A DNA stretch of 64,000 bases from Mactra quadrangularis (taxonomy: Eukaryota; Mollusca; Bivalvia; Venerida; Mactridae): contig CM046297.1 of assembly GCA_025267735.1 (NCBI GenBank), positions 20,176,011 through 20,240,010 of the forward strand. The letters are read 5' to 3'. The notes beneath the pieces are model-generated. The model did no database searches, had not been told where the DNA came from, and saw nothing but the letters and a program-made list of their open reading frames with translations. The position numbers were made by a program, and so were the translations under genes. Of this stretch, positions 46,470-59,200 are shown in pieces (the first letter of the stretch is position 1; each line of letters starts with the position of its first letter).

Positions 46470-49400
46470 ATACCCCCGCTTCGAAGAAGAGGGGGGTATA
46501 CTGTTTTTCCCTTGTCCGTGCGTGCGTCTGTCCGTGCGACCGAAACGAAATTGAGGGCCTTTTTAGTTGTGTAAAGAATAATAAAGGGCCATTTTACGGC
46601 AAGGGGCCATGGCCCCCTGTTTATTCGCTAAAATTGTTATAGAGGGCCATCAAAATGTGTCCAAATAAAAATTACAGAAGGCCCCTTGTTAATTGTGTCC
46701 ATGTCCATAAGTGATATACTTTGGACTGTCACTAATGATCAGAAATTGACAGTAAGAGTTACCGTTCTTGAAAGTAAATCACGAAATCTGATTGGATGTT
46801 TGCCAGTGTGGTCAGAGTGATCTAATTACCACTAGAGTAACCTCCCTTACTGAAACAGTTTTCGCGAGTTTGTGCTACTTACTAGAAGTATTTCACACTG
46901 GATTTTTTGCAATTGTACTCTAGTTTTAAGCAAGACAGATGATTTTTAGGCACACATTCTTTATAAAAAAGATTTGAAAGTATGCTAATGTTTTTTTCAA
47001 CCAAAATATTTAAGAAATTCAGCGGTTCTGGAAGGTAAATAAAAGTTATAATTGCACTTTGAAACATTTCTGAAAATATAATTTATTACTTTTGTTTGTC
47101 ATGCCTTGAAAATAACTTGTTTCTTATGTCATTTGACCCTTTTATTATAGAACTCTGTTTGCCATCTTCATTTATTCCTTCTCAGTACTGTGTTTTGAAT
47201 ATGTTAGATACTTACCCTGTAATACCAGCATTTAGTGGGGGTCATTCATTTACCTGTAACCTGGTTTTGACTTTGTGTTAATTAATAATTATGATTGGGA
47301 TGATTACCTAAAATTTCATAAACTGTCATTATGCAATAAAGTTGGGGGGATGTTGTTTATGCTGTTGTTTTTTTTTAATTACCAATGGAAAAAAAATGAT
47401 CCTTTGGAAAACAATTTGATTAGATAATCCAATAATAAAAAATTAATGATTGACAGGTCTGATTGTCTACTGGTAAATTATTAATTTCGGAATGGATCAT
47501 TGCACTTCAGGAAAGATAAATCATGCATGTATCGTCAGTATAGCAATATTCATTGACCATAGTCTTTGCAGTGAGGCGTTGTCGTGTATATAGGTTTTAC
47601 CTGCCACCCATATGGACTTTTAAATTTGAGATTGTCCATTCTCAATCATATTTAAATTTATAATATATTTTTACACCACTTGAACATGTGAAAAACAATC
47701 ATCACAGGTCATAAATTAGACATGTAACATTTTACTCAACAGTAGGTCAGATCCTTTTGTTCACACTTCATATCAATAGTAATTTCCAAATATCTACACT
47801 TATCCAGTCATAGGGGGCCATTTAACTTTAAACAGAACAAAAGAGAACAATAGAGTTCATTTTGAAACAATATAATACGGGGCCATTGGCCCTCTATTAA
47901 AAATTAAAAACAAAAACAAAAAATGGCCCATTATTCCAATTACGGTCAAAATCACTTATCACTGGTCCATAAATGAAGATTTAAGGTCAAAATTGCCTGT
48001 GAAGTTTATAAAGGGTTTAAAGAAACAAAATTTTGTCATTTCGGGTGACCAAAAAGGAATTGTGGGCCATCAGTAGTATTCTGGGATAAGGGGCCGCAAA
48101 GCCCTCATTTCACAATTTCTTTCTGGTAAAATTACGTTCCTGTTCCTCTCCCCATTGAATATACATTTTTCCCCTATTTTAAAAAAAATCCCCACCCCCA
48201 TTTATTTTAGTATGAAACCATTTGCATCATCCTGCTGAAATTTGCTTATTGCAAAATGAAATATATACTACCTAACATCACAAGTATTATTTTTACAGGC
48301 AAAGTCCCCATATATCCCAACATTCCCCTACCTTAGGGCACTGGCCCAAGTCCCCATAAGGTAATTAAGACCTTGGATATGGCCATGACTTAGTTATATA
48401 GATAAACATAATTTGTCAACTTGCCCTTTACAAATGGCATGTAAAACATCTTTCATACATGTAACTTTGCATGAAGTGTAAGAGAAGGTTGTTCTTGGAG
48501 TGAATGGACTAAGGGGCCATTTCATTTCTCTTTTGTTAAATAGAGGGCCATTGGCCCCTTATTTGTCAACTTGCCCTGTAAAACATCTTTCATACATGTA
48601 ACTTTGCAAGTTCTTTCTTGGAGTGAATGGACTAAGTAAGGGGCCATTTCTTTTTGTTAAAGATAGAGGGCCATTGGCCCCTTATCTGTCAACTTGCCCT
48701 GTAAAACATCTTTCATGACTAACTTTGCAAGTTCTTTCTTGGAGTGAATGGACTAAGGGGCCATTTCTTTTTGTTAAAGATAGAGGGCCATTGGCCCCTT
48801 ATTTGTCAACTTGCCCTGTAAAACATTTTTCATGACTGTAACTTTGCAAGTTCTTTCTTGGAGTGAATGGACTAAGGGGCCATTTCTTTTTGTTAAAGAT
48901 AGAGGGCCATTGGCCCCTTATTTGTCAACTTGCCCTGTAAAACATCTTTCATGACTGTAACTTTGCAAGTTCTTTCTTGGAGTGAATGGACTAAGGGGCC
49001 ATTTCTTTTTGTTAAAGATAGAGGGCCATTGGCCCCTTATTTGTCAACTTGCCCTGAAAAACATCTTTCATACCTGTAACTTTGCAAGTTCTTTCTTGGA
49101 GTGAATGAACTAAGGGGCCATTTCTTTTTTTCTTTTTAATTTTATTTTGTTAAATAAAGGGCCATTGGCCCCTTATTTATTATTATGAAATGAACTCTTG
49201 TTCTATTTATGCAATTAGATACTTATATATTTATTTTTGGTTGTGCACATTTACACCTTTCTTAGAGTGATCTGTCTCAATCATACATGTTTTCAACTAG
49301 GAGTCACTCTTGTTTTAAACATTCTTGTTTCGCTGTATTCAGCGGCCCTGTATGTCTTTATTGTCGTCCTCTTATCCTTAAATGTGGCCCCTTGCCCGGC

Positions 49401-49668
49401 GCCTCTTTATTCCTTATCGGTAGAACATAGCTTGATGGCCCTCTATTAAGTGGCCCTTTATTTAATGGCCCTCAATTTCGTTTCGGTCGTCCGTCCGTCC
49501 GTCCGTTATAAATTTCCGTCGCAGTTTTCTCAGCAACTATAACATGCAGCAGCCTAATACTTTGCATATTGCTTCATCCCATAGTCCGATGTGGTGTAAA
49601 GCGATTTCATGCTCCTTGCTCATCTACTTCCTGTTTGTCGCATATTTTTAGATTTTTGCGGGGGTATC
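46470..49668. mobile_element. nested 3.2-kb repeat element with ATACCCCCGC ends and GGGCC-rich interior
   Basis: The ends ATACCCCCGC and GCGGGGGTAT are inverted. A perfect 22-bp inverted pair, GACCGAAACGAAATTGAGGG plus CC, lies at 46538-46559 and 49467-49488, next to CCGTCCGT-type tetramers on the right and GTCCGTGCGTGCG on the left. The interior is rich in AAGGGGCCAT and GGCCCCTTA strings. No long open frame. Confidence 0.6.
48505..49170. repeat. 119-bp tandem minisatellite
   Basis: The landmark GACTAAGGGGCCATTT recurs at 48751, 48870, 48989 and (AACTAAGG) 49108, with two more diverged units before. Each unit contains GGGCCATTGGCCCCTTA, a local palindrome, and AACTTGCCCTGTAAAACATC. Confidence 0.92.
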
Positions 49669-50206
49669 ACTAGTGAGCATTAGCTCACAGATTTACTTGT
49701 TTGATTTGTTTTTTAATTATTTCTAATTAATACATACATTGTATCATCAAAAAATATCCGCTTGAGCCAAATTTCAATTTATTACGCCAAGAAAAAACAC
49801 CATTGTTAAATATATTAACGTTTGGTGAATTAAAGAAGCGGGTAGATAATCTTAGGTAATTATCATCTTTAAAGACAGAAGTGTCACCGAAATTATAATC
49901 ATACCCTCGAACGTTTTCATAATTGATCGGCAGTTGTTATCGATACTTGATTTCGCTTGTCAAAAAAATTAATCCTGTTGAACAGATTAGACATTTTCAA
50001 CATTTAAAGGCGAAAACTGAAAAAAGGTAATTTGCGCGTAACATGATCGGCCAAAAAGTGGTCCGGCCATGGCCGGGCCGGCCGGACCGTTGCCGACGCC
50101 CTTGTTTGATAGTGATTAAATGCTAGCTTGAGTCAATGAGTGCTTGAGACTTTTGCAATTTGTAAAATAAAAACTCTCATATAATTTGTATGTCTTATAA
50201 TTTCAG

Positions 50207-50242
50207 CCTTCTATTGTAAAATGTGGTATATAAAATGGTAAC
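50207..50242 (+). promoter_or_regulatory. ANKIB1 5' UTR segment with a six-codon uORF
   Basis: The exon opens after the acceptor TTATAATTTCAG. A short frame, ATG at 50221 to TAA at 50239-50241, encodes six residues and ends one base before the main ATG at 50243. The main start has A at -3 and G at +4, a good context. Confidence 0.6.
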
Positions 50243-53200
50243 ATGGGGAGTTCATCTTCCAAGTTCCGCAAACATTTGCAGAATGGGGATGAAGTTGCTG
50301 CCCTCAATGTATACACCAATCACAGTGACCTAAGGAAAGGTTTGGACCCAAATTGTTCATACGGGGACAATTTCCAGCATGAGACCCCTCTTCATTATGC
50401 AGCACGGCATGGAATGAAAAGTTTGTTAAGGTATTAGAATTTTCTACTGGATTTATATTTTCTTTGAAGTTTAATACAAGTTATACTTATTCAGTGTAAT
50501 TAATGCTACAGTCCTATAAACATAAAATAGACGGGAGGGCACCGTATGGGTGCCATGCGATCAAGCTCTGCAAGGACTTGTACGAACTCTTGTGTACCCG
50601 TTCGGACTGTTAGGTTTTTACCAGGGTCCGTTAGATGAGCTGAGGATACATGTATCAGTTTCAAAGTCAAATCGTGAACAAAATCGTGGCTGAGTATGGA
50701 TTAAACGTGCATTTCTTCCAGTTACGGCTCTGTCCGGGTGTGTTGTTTTGTGCAATGTGCGTACCATCGCCTTAATATGCAAGGCTTCCCACGGCCCATG
50801 TCTGTCTGCACGTACGGGTCCGCAACAAGCCACAATTTCATGGGACTGAGGCATTAGAAGAAAAAACTGCATTAGATGCTTTTTGCAAAGTTTTTTTAAT
50901 TTAGCCAGTGGGCCCTGGATTGAGTCACCCAAATCACTGGACTGGTGGGCCCTGGATTGAGTCACCCAAATCACTGCCTGTCCAATGTGAGTGGTCCGAC
51001 AGTCCAACAACTTTTTACAGCAACTGCTTTCCATATTCAATAAAAAATTATAATTTGTTGTTGTATTGTTTATTTAATGTCAGGGTACGTTATGCTTTAT
51101 CATTAAAATGGACTGCATTATTAAAAAAATATATCACTGAGATTATTTTTTGGTCTAGTAAAAATTTCAATTTGCTTGACCAAATGTCCAGTGTTGATAA
51201 AACTTAGTTGTAAAGGCTGCTAAATACTGGTTTATATTAAATGCATAGGTGTCAGGGCTTTTTCAGTATTTGGGGAAGGAGTCTAAGGTCTTTTTTATGT
51301 AGAAATATTTGGGAATAGATAGGGGAACAAATTTTTTACAAAAAATCACAAGGTAAAATCTAAATTTTGGTAAAACTGCATGATTTAAAGAAATTTAAAG
51401 AGGGAAGGCACCTGTAAATGGACCCTATTATATAAGGAAAAAAGGTGTAAAGATCCAAAGTTGTCTAGGGAAATTGTTCAAGTCAACTGACAGCTGCCGT
51501 GATAAGGCTGAAATATTTATCAAAGAGAGTTATAAAATACATTAAATATGAAACTATTCATGTGTTGTTTCAGAATTTTCCTTTTTGAGCATCGTGGAAA
51601 TCCAAACAAAACCAATGGTAAGAAAGAAACGGCTCTTCATTGTGTCTGTATGGAAAAGAATCCACAATTCTATTCAGTACAGAGACGTAGGCTGGAATGT
51701 CTAAACATGATGCTTCAATGGAGAGGGGCGGAGCTTAAAGATGGTGAAATAGAGAGGGTGGACCTAGCTGCTGTTGATGAGGTTTGATTTTAGTGTTGTA
51801 TATTTGAACTTGAGGGGGGATAAATTGTCTTCAACAATTCAGGGGTGGGGCATGTCCAGATGATTATGAAGTTAAACTTAGAATGTGATCACCTACTTGT
51901 AAGCTGACTCAAGAGTGATTAAAATAAAGTTGTTAAATCGTGTAGAGGCAAATATAATATATATCACATTTTGATCAGTCTAGTCATATGTCAGTTTTTT
52001 GGGTGTAAAGTGTCAGTGAATATGTGGTGTGTTTTCTCATCAACATCAATTCAATTTCTGAAAAATTTTTGTAGTGAGAACTTTGATATGTTTTAAAGTT
52101 AATGTTGTTTCTTTCAAACCACTTGGGACCTTATTTTTCTAAAAAAAAATCTGAGTTTTTATTGAGCGATTTCTAATCTGGTGTCTGAAAGGGGGTACGG
52201 GTTCGAAACCCACCTGGGGAGGTTATGTCCTTCAATGAAAATTTGACAATAATGTCAAATTTCCTCCATTATTAAGGTACATGGAGAAGTTTCAGGCTTT
52301 GTGGAATGGTAGGTAAGTAGTGGATATAGACAAGGGTCCAAGAAAGCTAGGTTAGGTGCGCTGGACATAAAGTAGCCAAAAAATTGTGTTGACACAGCGT
52401 TAAACCCAGTATAATATATATATAAATATAAAATGATGCTTACACCACCTTATTTGGGCTGCCAATATTTTGAACTTATAATTATATTATGCCATTGCAA
52501 ATGAACATTTTTTTCAACTTGTAAAAGGCATTTGTTTTGAAACTTATGGCAACCAGTATTTTATTCAAGCTACTGAAATGCTTTGTTGGCTATGTAGAAA
52601 TTATGTGGTTTCGTTCTGTTTCTTCTTTAAGAAACTGAATACACAATATGTTTCCATATTTCTATTTTTAGCACAAGAATACAGCTCTACATTATGCAGC
52701 AATGTCTGGACTTAAAATGGGTGTAGAAGTATTGGTAAATCATTCATGTCCATTATTTATGGAGAATTTAGAGAACCAAACTCCATGTGACTGTGCTGAA
52801 TCAAGTGGTTTTAATGATATAGCTCTTTATTTAGAGTCTAAAATGGTCTTCTCTGTAAGTACTCTCTTTTATAGCTCTTTATTTAGAGTCTAAAATGGTC
52901 TTCTCTGTAAGTACTCTCTTTTATAGCTCTTTATAGAAAAGTTAAAACATGAACAGTTTTAAAAATGGCACCAACATCTAGAGAAGTTTCAAGCCTTGTG
53001 GAATAGTAGGTAATGAACCTTTCAGAGTGTGACCTTTTTATTTGAATAACAATACATTTACCCACAAATATAAGCATGTGCTCTTTTGTTAACACCTTGT
53101 TTGTGGGATAAAAAGTAACTGTAAACCTTCGTTAAATATGCTAATAGGTAAGGTCATGGAAAGGTCCATTACTGGTCATAGACAGGGATCCAGGAAAGCT

Positions 53201-56200
53201 AGATTAGGTGTGCTTGACTCTGTAAAATAACCAAAATGTGTAGACACGGAGTTAAACCCAGTATAAATCCTTGTTATTATACTTATAGTCTGATGGTACG
53301 ACAGATGAGATTGAAGAACAACCTCCACCTATAGATTCAGAAGAATATAGTGGTTTACGTGCCCAGGATCTACAAGAAGCTAAAGATCAATTACTTGTAG
53401 AAACAGCTGATATGCTTAGTATACCTTTGTTTACAGCGGAAGCTTTACTGAGAAACCATGGTAACATATCTTCTTTATCACAGTGAAATAATAATTGTAT
53501 ATGTTAGAAAACAGAAAAATGAAGTCAGAAATAGACAGTTCGAAAACAGTCATAACTCACTCTGTTTAAGTTACACTCTTTTTAAGTAAAAAGAAAAATC
53601 CATTATTTTTAAGGGGGGGGTGATTTTCACACATAAACAAACCTACGGCTTACTGCTTGGCTATTATTTAATTTCGACTCATCTTGGCACCTTGTAATTA
53701 TTGAGGAATCTATTTTGATCAGTCCATTTATTTTAAATCTTTATTATGTTATAAAAATATCTTTAAAACACCAAACCTTGGTATGCATCATCATCTTAAA
53801 GTCTGTGAGAAACCATTAGAAGTAGTGTTTGACACACTTAAGGACAAGGTCAGTGTTGAGTGATCTAGGACCCTTTAGTTTTCAAATTATGCCTGGGGAC
53901 AAGAAATTAATTCTATTTCTATTGAGCATTTTGTTATTAACCATTAAAATGTTTGATTTATACTATGGAATTAGTTTTAGAAAAGCAAAAATGTGATCTT
54001 TGATAAATAAGAGTTTCATTTAGTGTTGCATATTTGTTTACTGAGATTGTAATATTAAACATATTTTCTATATTTTTAGAATGGTCTCGTGAGATGTTAC
54101 TGGATGCTTGGATGTCAGATCCTGTTGCATGTTGTGAGAAAAGTGGAGTTACTCCCCCTTCTAATTGTTTCAGTGAGAAACCAGTTGTAGCTGAATCACT
54201 TAGTACACCAACCATGTCTCAACCACCATGTAATTTTGCTGAGGTAAGAATACATATTGGCCATTGATCAACTTTATAGGAGAAACAATCACTTATGATG
54301 ATAATAAGACTGAATGTAAATATCTAAATACACTTTTAGAGCTGCAAGGCTAGCTCAGTTCCAAGTGTCGTTGGTTTGACTCATAGGCGATGTAAACAAT
54401 CTTGGAGTTTGACCATGAAGTTGAAGTAATTACTACTGTCATTCTTTCCGATACCATTACATTTGTAATTCCTAATCATACAGGGCAGATGTCTAGTCAA
54501 TCGGATTAAAACCCGATTTAAAATTTCCGCTCGCCTACTCGCTGATTTAGATCTGGCCTTTTTCAAATGAAGGTCACGTTCAGGTGACCTTTTCTCATCA
54601 TAATATTCATGACAAAATTGTTATGATACGTAACTTGTTTACATCGTCTACGTCACTCAATATGAAATGAGCTGCCCAATCGCAGACTGTGAATAATACC
54701 GCTGTTAAATTAGCATGCAAACCTTGGTCTAAAAATAGAAATTACGAAATCAAAATGTGATTAATAGTGTTTTCGTCTAGATGAAAGCTACGAATTGATT
54801 GGTCAACACAAAGCTCATCTCGACGTGACCTTCCACGGAGACAGTAGAGATCCTGTATGACAATACAATACAGGATATCTGTTTATGGAGATTGATGTCT
54901 AGTATGCCCCTAGTAACTTGTTTAAAGTTAAATCCAGTGATTTATCCCTTCCAGGAACTGTGAGTAAGTTCACTGACTGTCAAGATTAAATTACTTATAT
55001 GGTGTGTTGGTAAAGTGTTAAACCCAACCAAAATACATAAGACATTAATATTTATGTATGTTTTATTTTCAGTGTGAAATCTGTACACAACCATATCAGA
55101 TGAATGAAACACCTGTACATATGAACTGTCATCAATTTTGTAGAGATTGTTGGGAAGGGTAAGTTGTTACTTGGAACACATTGTTTTTTATTATTTGTAT
55201 CATGAATTCCCCAGATTACCTCTCGTGGATCAATTGTTGATTCCGTTGTTTTGGTGTATTCCTCAGCAGGACTTAAATACTTATGTGAACTTTGGTCTTG
55301 AAATATTGTCCACAGCCATTTGCCTTCTTTCTTCTGTATTAAGTAGGGCAGATGTGAATCTCTGGCTAAGATATGTGCTTTGCACTTGTTAAAACATAGG
55401 TCTAGAGATTTAAGAGATAACCCGAACCCGTAGTCATTGACTTGCATCATAGGATCTAAAAACTAAGTCACCAGAACATATAAATGTAGTTTAATGTTGA
55501 GAAATGTAAGCACATCCAGTGAAAGGTCTAGCTTTGTACATTATTACTAGGATATATGATCTTTAGAATCTGAACAAACAAACATTTTTCAGCAATTTCT
55601 TGCAGTAGCCAAAAGAAAGAAAAGATTCCAATAGAGCATGTAATGATGTATTAACTGATAGATTTATAGGTTCAAATATGTCTAAGTTAGCCTGTCACTT
55701 GTAATTGTTTATTCTGAATCCTTTGCACCAATCATTTTTGCAAATGACCTAGTTTTTTGATCGATTCAATTATTGTCCAATAAGAGAAATTGGGGGAGAG
55801 CAATCCCATGTGCTTGTGTACGTTATTATGAATTGTATTAGATCACATGACCCTTGACTCAAAGTACAAAATAGATACAAAACCTTACAATTATTTATTT
55901 CAGATATTTAAATGTTAAGATACAGGAAGGTGGAATACATGATATAACATGTAATATATTAGTTCCTGTTTATTTCAGATATTTAAATGTTAAGATACAG
56001 GAAGGTGGAATACATGATATAACATGTAATATATTAGTTCCTGTTTATTTCAGATATTTAAATGTTAAGTTACAGGAAGGTGGAATACATGATATAACAT
56101 GTAATATATTAGTTCCTGTTTATTTCAGATATTTAAATGTTAAGATACAGGAAGGTGGAGTACATGATATAACATGTCCAGGTTATGATTGTAATATATT

Positions 56201-59200
56201 AGTACCTGTAGAGATTATAGAGAATGTTGTATCTAGAGATATGGCTAGAAGATATCTACAGTTTGATATCAAGGTAAAATAGAGTACTTTTTGGTTGCTT
56301 GTAAGAGCTGTGGTCTAGTGCTAGTATGCCTGCTTAGGGATCAAGAGGTTCGGGTTTCAGCCCCACAAGAGTCTGTGTTTTAATACTTAACAGAAAACAT
56401 GAATACTCAATAATATAAAAAAAATAAATACAACGCCGCAGGGATGTTATCTTAAATGCCATCTTCATTTAGTTTAAAGCTTTATAAATGCTAGATTGTA
56501 TTGATATTGCAAACTGCGAATTGATATCGGATCGTCTGTCAAGAATCGGTGATACATCAATATCGTGATTTCCGATGATGGTCCTATCGCAAGGTAAACT
56601 TTGGCGATTCAGTGATAAATGGTATGGACCTATGGTTACACCACTTACTATGTTATAACATTTTACAGGCTTTTGTGGACAGTAATCCTAACATTAAATG
56701 GTGTCCATTTCCTGGTTGTGGGCGTGCTGTAAGATTACCAGAAGTTATAGAAGGAGGTGGAGCTACAGGAGTGACATCACCTAGACATAGTAGAATACCA
56801 AGTGATACATCTAGAGCTGTAGATTGTGGTATTGGACATAATTTCTGTTGGTATGTATTTATAGTGCCTGTAAATAGTTCATTGAACAATGAAAACTGTT
56901 CATGCTTATGACGAGAAGTTTTACCATTAACAGGGCTCGAATTTAACAAAAAATGGGACTTGCAAATACATGTATTTGCGGTTTGAATTTATTTCAACTT
57001 GCAAAATGAAAAAATAACTGGCATTTTTTCTCTCCAAATTTTTGACTCTACGAAAAGTTGTAGATATTAAGTCACCCAATTCACTTCAAAATCATAAACA
57101 TGTCGCATATTTGGATCATATACACAATTTATCAATAGATCTACCACAATAGTTGCTCTATGTATTTTATATGATATCTGTCTATTTCAGTATTTTGAAA
57201 GTTTGTTTTCAGTATTTTCAAAACTTTCAACTTTCACCCATTGATGAGGACACAGAGGTATCACAGAAAAATAACTAACAATATATGATAAATGTTTGCT
57301 CTAGATAGAAGACATTTAACATGTTATTTTATTGTTTTCAGGGAATGTGTCGGTGAAGCTCATGAACCATGTAGTTGTGAAAGTTTACGGAAATGGATGG
57401 GTGAAATCGGTGAAATAAAACCTGAGAAATGTATGTTATAGTTGGATGACATGTTTGTGCCTTGAAATATTTTTTATTTTACCAAGTTTTAATAAATTCT
57501 CTAACATTTTGTATCAGTACTGCCTCTGATAATCTTAATTTGATCTGTTAAGTTATTGTAAAGTAATTGCATTTTATAGTCTTAAGTTCCATGCTCATGC
57601 ACGTTCACCGACTTTACAGCTATTACCCCTGGTCATCGGGGTAAGGTATCTATCTATCAATCTCCCTTGGAAGTCTTTTAACTCTGCTTATTGCAGCTGA
57701 CACTTGGTGCAACGGAAATATTCAACCCTTGCAGGTACCCATTTACACCTGGGTTAAGTGAAGCAATCGCAGCTAAATTTCTTGCTCAAAGAAATTAGCA
57801 GTGCCCCTGGTGGGGTTTGAAACCCGGGACTTCTCGATCCCTTAGCATGCATCCTACCACTGGACTACTGCTCCTGCTCCAATTGATGAGTGCCATTTAT
57901 ATTTACTTACTTTTTATTTTACAAATGTTTTATAATTGTGAAAGTAAACTAGGATGTGTATTCAGTTATTTATGGACCACAATGAAAACAAAGACTTTTA
58001 CATTTCATTTTTTATGCCATCCTTAATACAATGTATATGAAAATATGTCTCAGTACAATGAATGTACAAAATGGAACTGTTATCTCTATCTTCTGTCAAT
58101 GTATTGATGTATGTATATGTATTCTATTCACAGTAAATGGTACAGAACAAGAGACAGATTCAGCTGCTAATTGTTTATGGTTAGTTACAAACTCTAAATC
58201 TTGTCCTAATTGTAAATCACCTATACAGAAAAATGAAGGTTGTAATCATATGAAATGTTCTAAGGTAAGATATAGTCTGTGTTTCTTTTATCAGTTTCCA
58301 GATTCCTAAACATATTTCTAGCTATCTTTTTGTCCACTGCTACCCTTGATTTGATATCCCATACTTATTACTTTTGCTGTAATAAGGGTATCAGAGGGCT
58401 AGCAGCTAGGTAGTGATTGCTTTAGGAAACGGGCCCCAGAATATTCTAACTTATAATATTCTAGCTGATTTCTGCAGATTTTAGCTTCCTATTGCAGTCA
58501 TGGGCTAAACTTTTCTCAAGCACTAGCCATTTTTTTGTGTTATATAGAAAAGGGCACATGACTGATCATGGAAGTATATGTCTAGTAACTGGTTAGCAGC
58601 TAGATTTTTAGCCTTTCTACCTTTATCAACTAGGGCAACTATATGAAATATGCCAGAATCAATTCAACAAGTTGCCAGACTTCGTGCTACAATAAAAACT
58701 CTAAAAAAGCGGACCCTCTGAAAACCAGAATCCTCTGAAAACCAGACTTTTTAGTCAGTCTGGACCAGGTCTGGTTTTTAAAGTTTTTACTGTAGTGAGT
58801 TTAGGCCATAGTGCCTGTTTATTTAGCTGTGTAAATAACTAGAACATGTATCATTTATTAAATGTCCACAATGAATCTAGTATCTATCATTTATAAAGGT
58901 GCAGTATCACCTTGACTTTGTATAACTTTATGTATTGTATATTTTCAGTGTAAATATGATTTTTGTTGGGTATGTTTAGATCAATGGAAGAGACATAATT
59001 CATCAACTGGTGGATATTTTAAATGTAATAGATATGAAGTATCTAAGAAAGTAGAAGATACAACTAAACAAGCTTTAGTTCAGGTTAGTCACACTGTCTA
59101 TGATATTAGTGTCTGTGGGCGTGTTTAATTTGCGAGATGCGAGTAACTGGAGTACTCCAATCATGAAAAAAATTGAATCAAACATTTCAGTTCACACACT

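Larger units (their letters stand above)
45931..50104. mobile_element. 4.17-kb non-autonomous element flanked by TTTGA
   Basis: The left end CAGGGCCGTCGCCAGC and right end GTTGCCGACGCCCTTG are imperfect inverted repeats. Both sides have GTGGTCCGGCCAT just inside (45956 left, 50059 right, in the same orientation). TTTGA directly flanks both ends (45926-45930, 50105-50109). No transposase frame is seen; most of the interior is a second repeat element (46470-49668). Confidence 0.65.

Noticed and set aside
50618..51040. Minus-strand frame of 140 codons inside an ANKIB1 intron
   Set aside because: No recognisable domain, no transcript signals seen, overlaps a 36-bp duplication and another open frame on the plus strand. 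Probably a repeat fragment.
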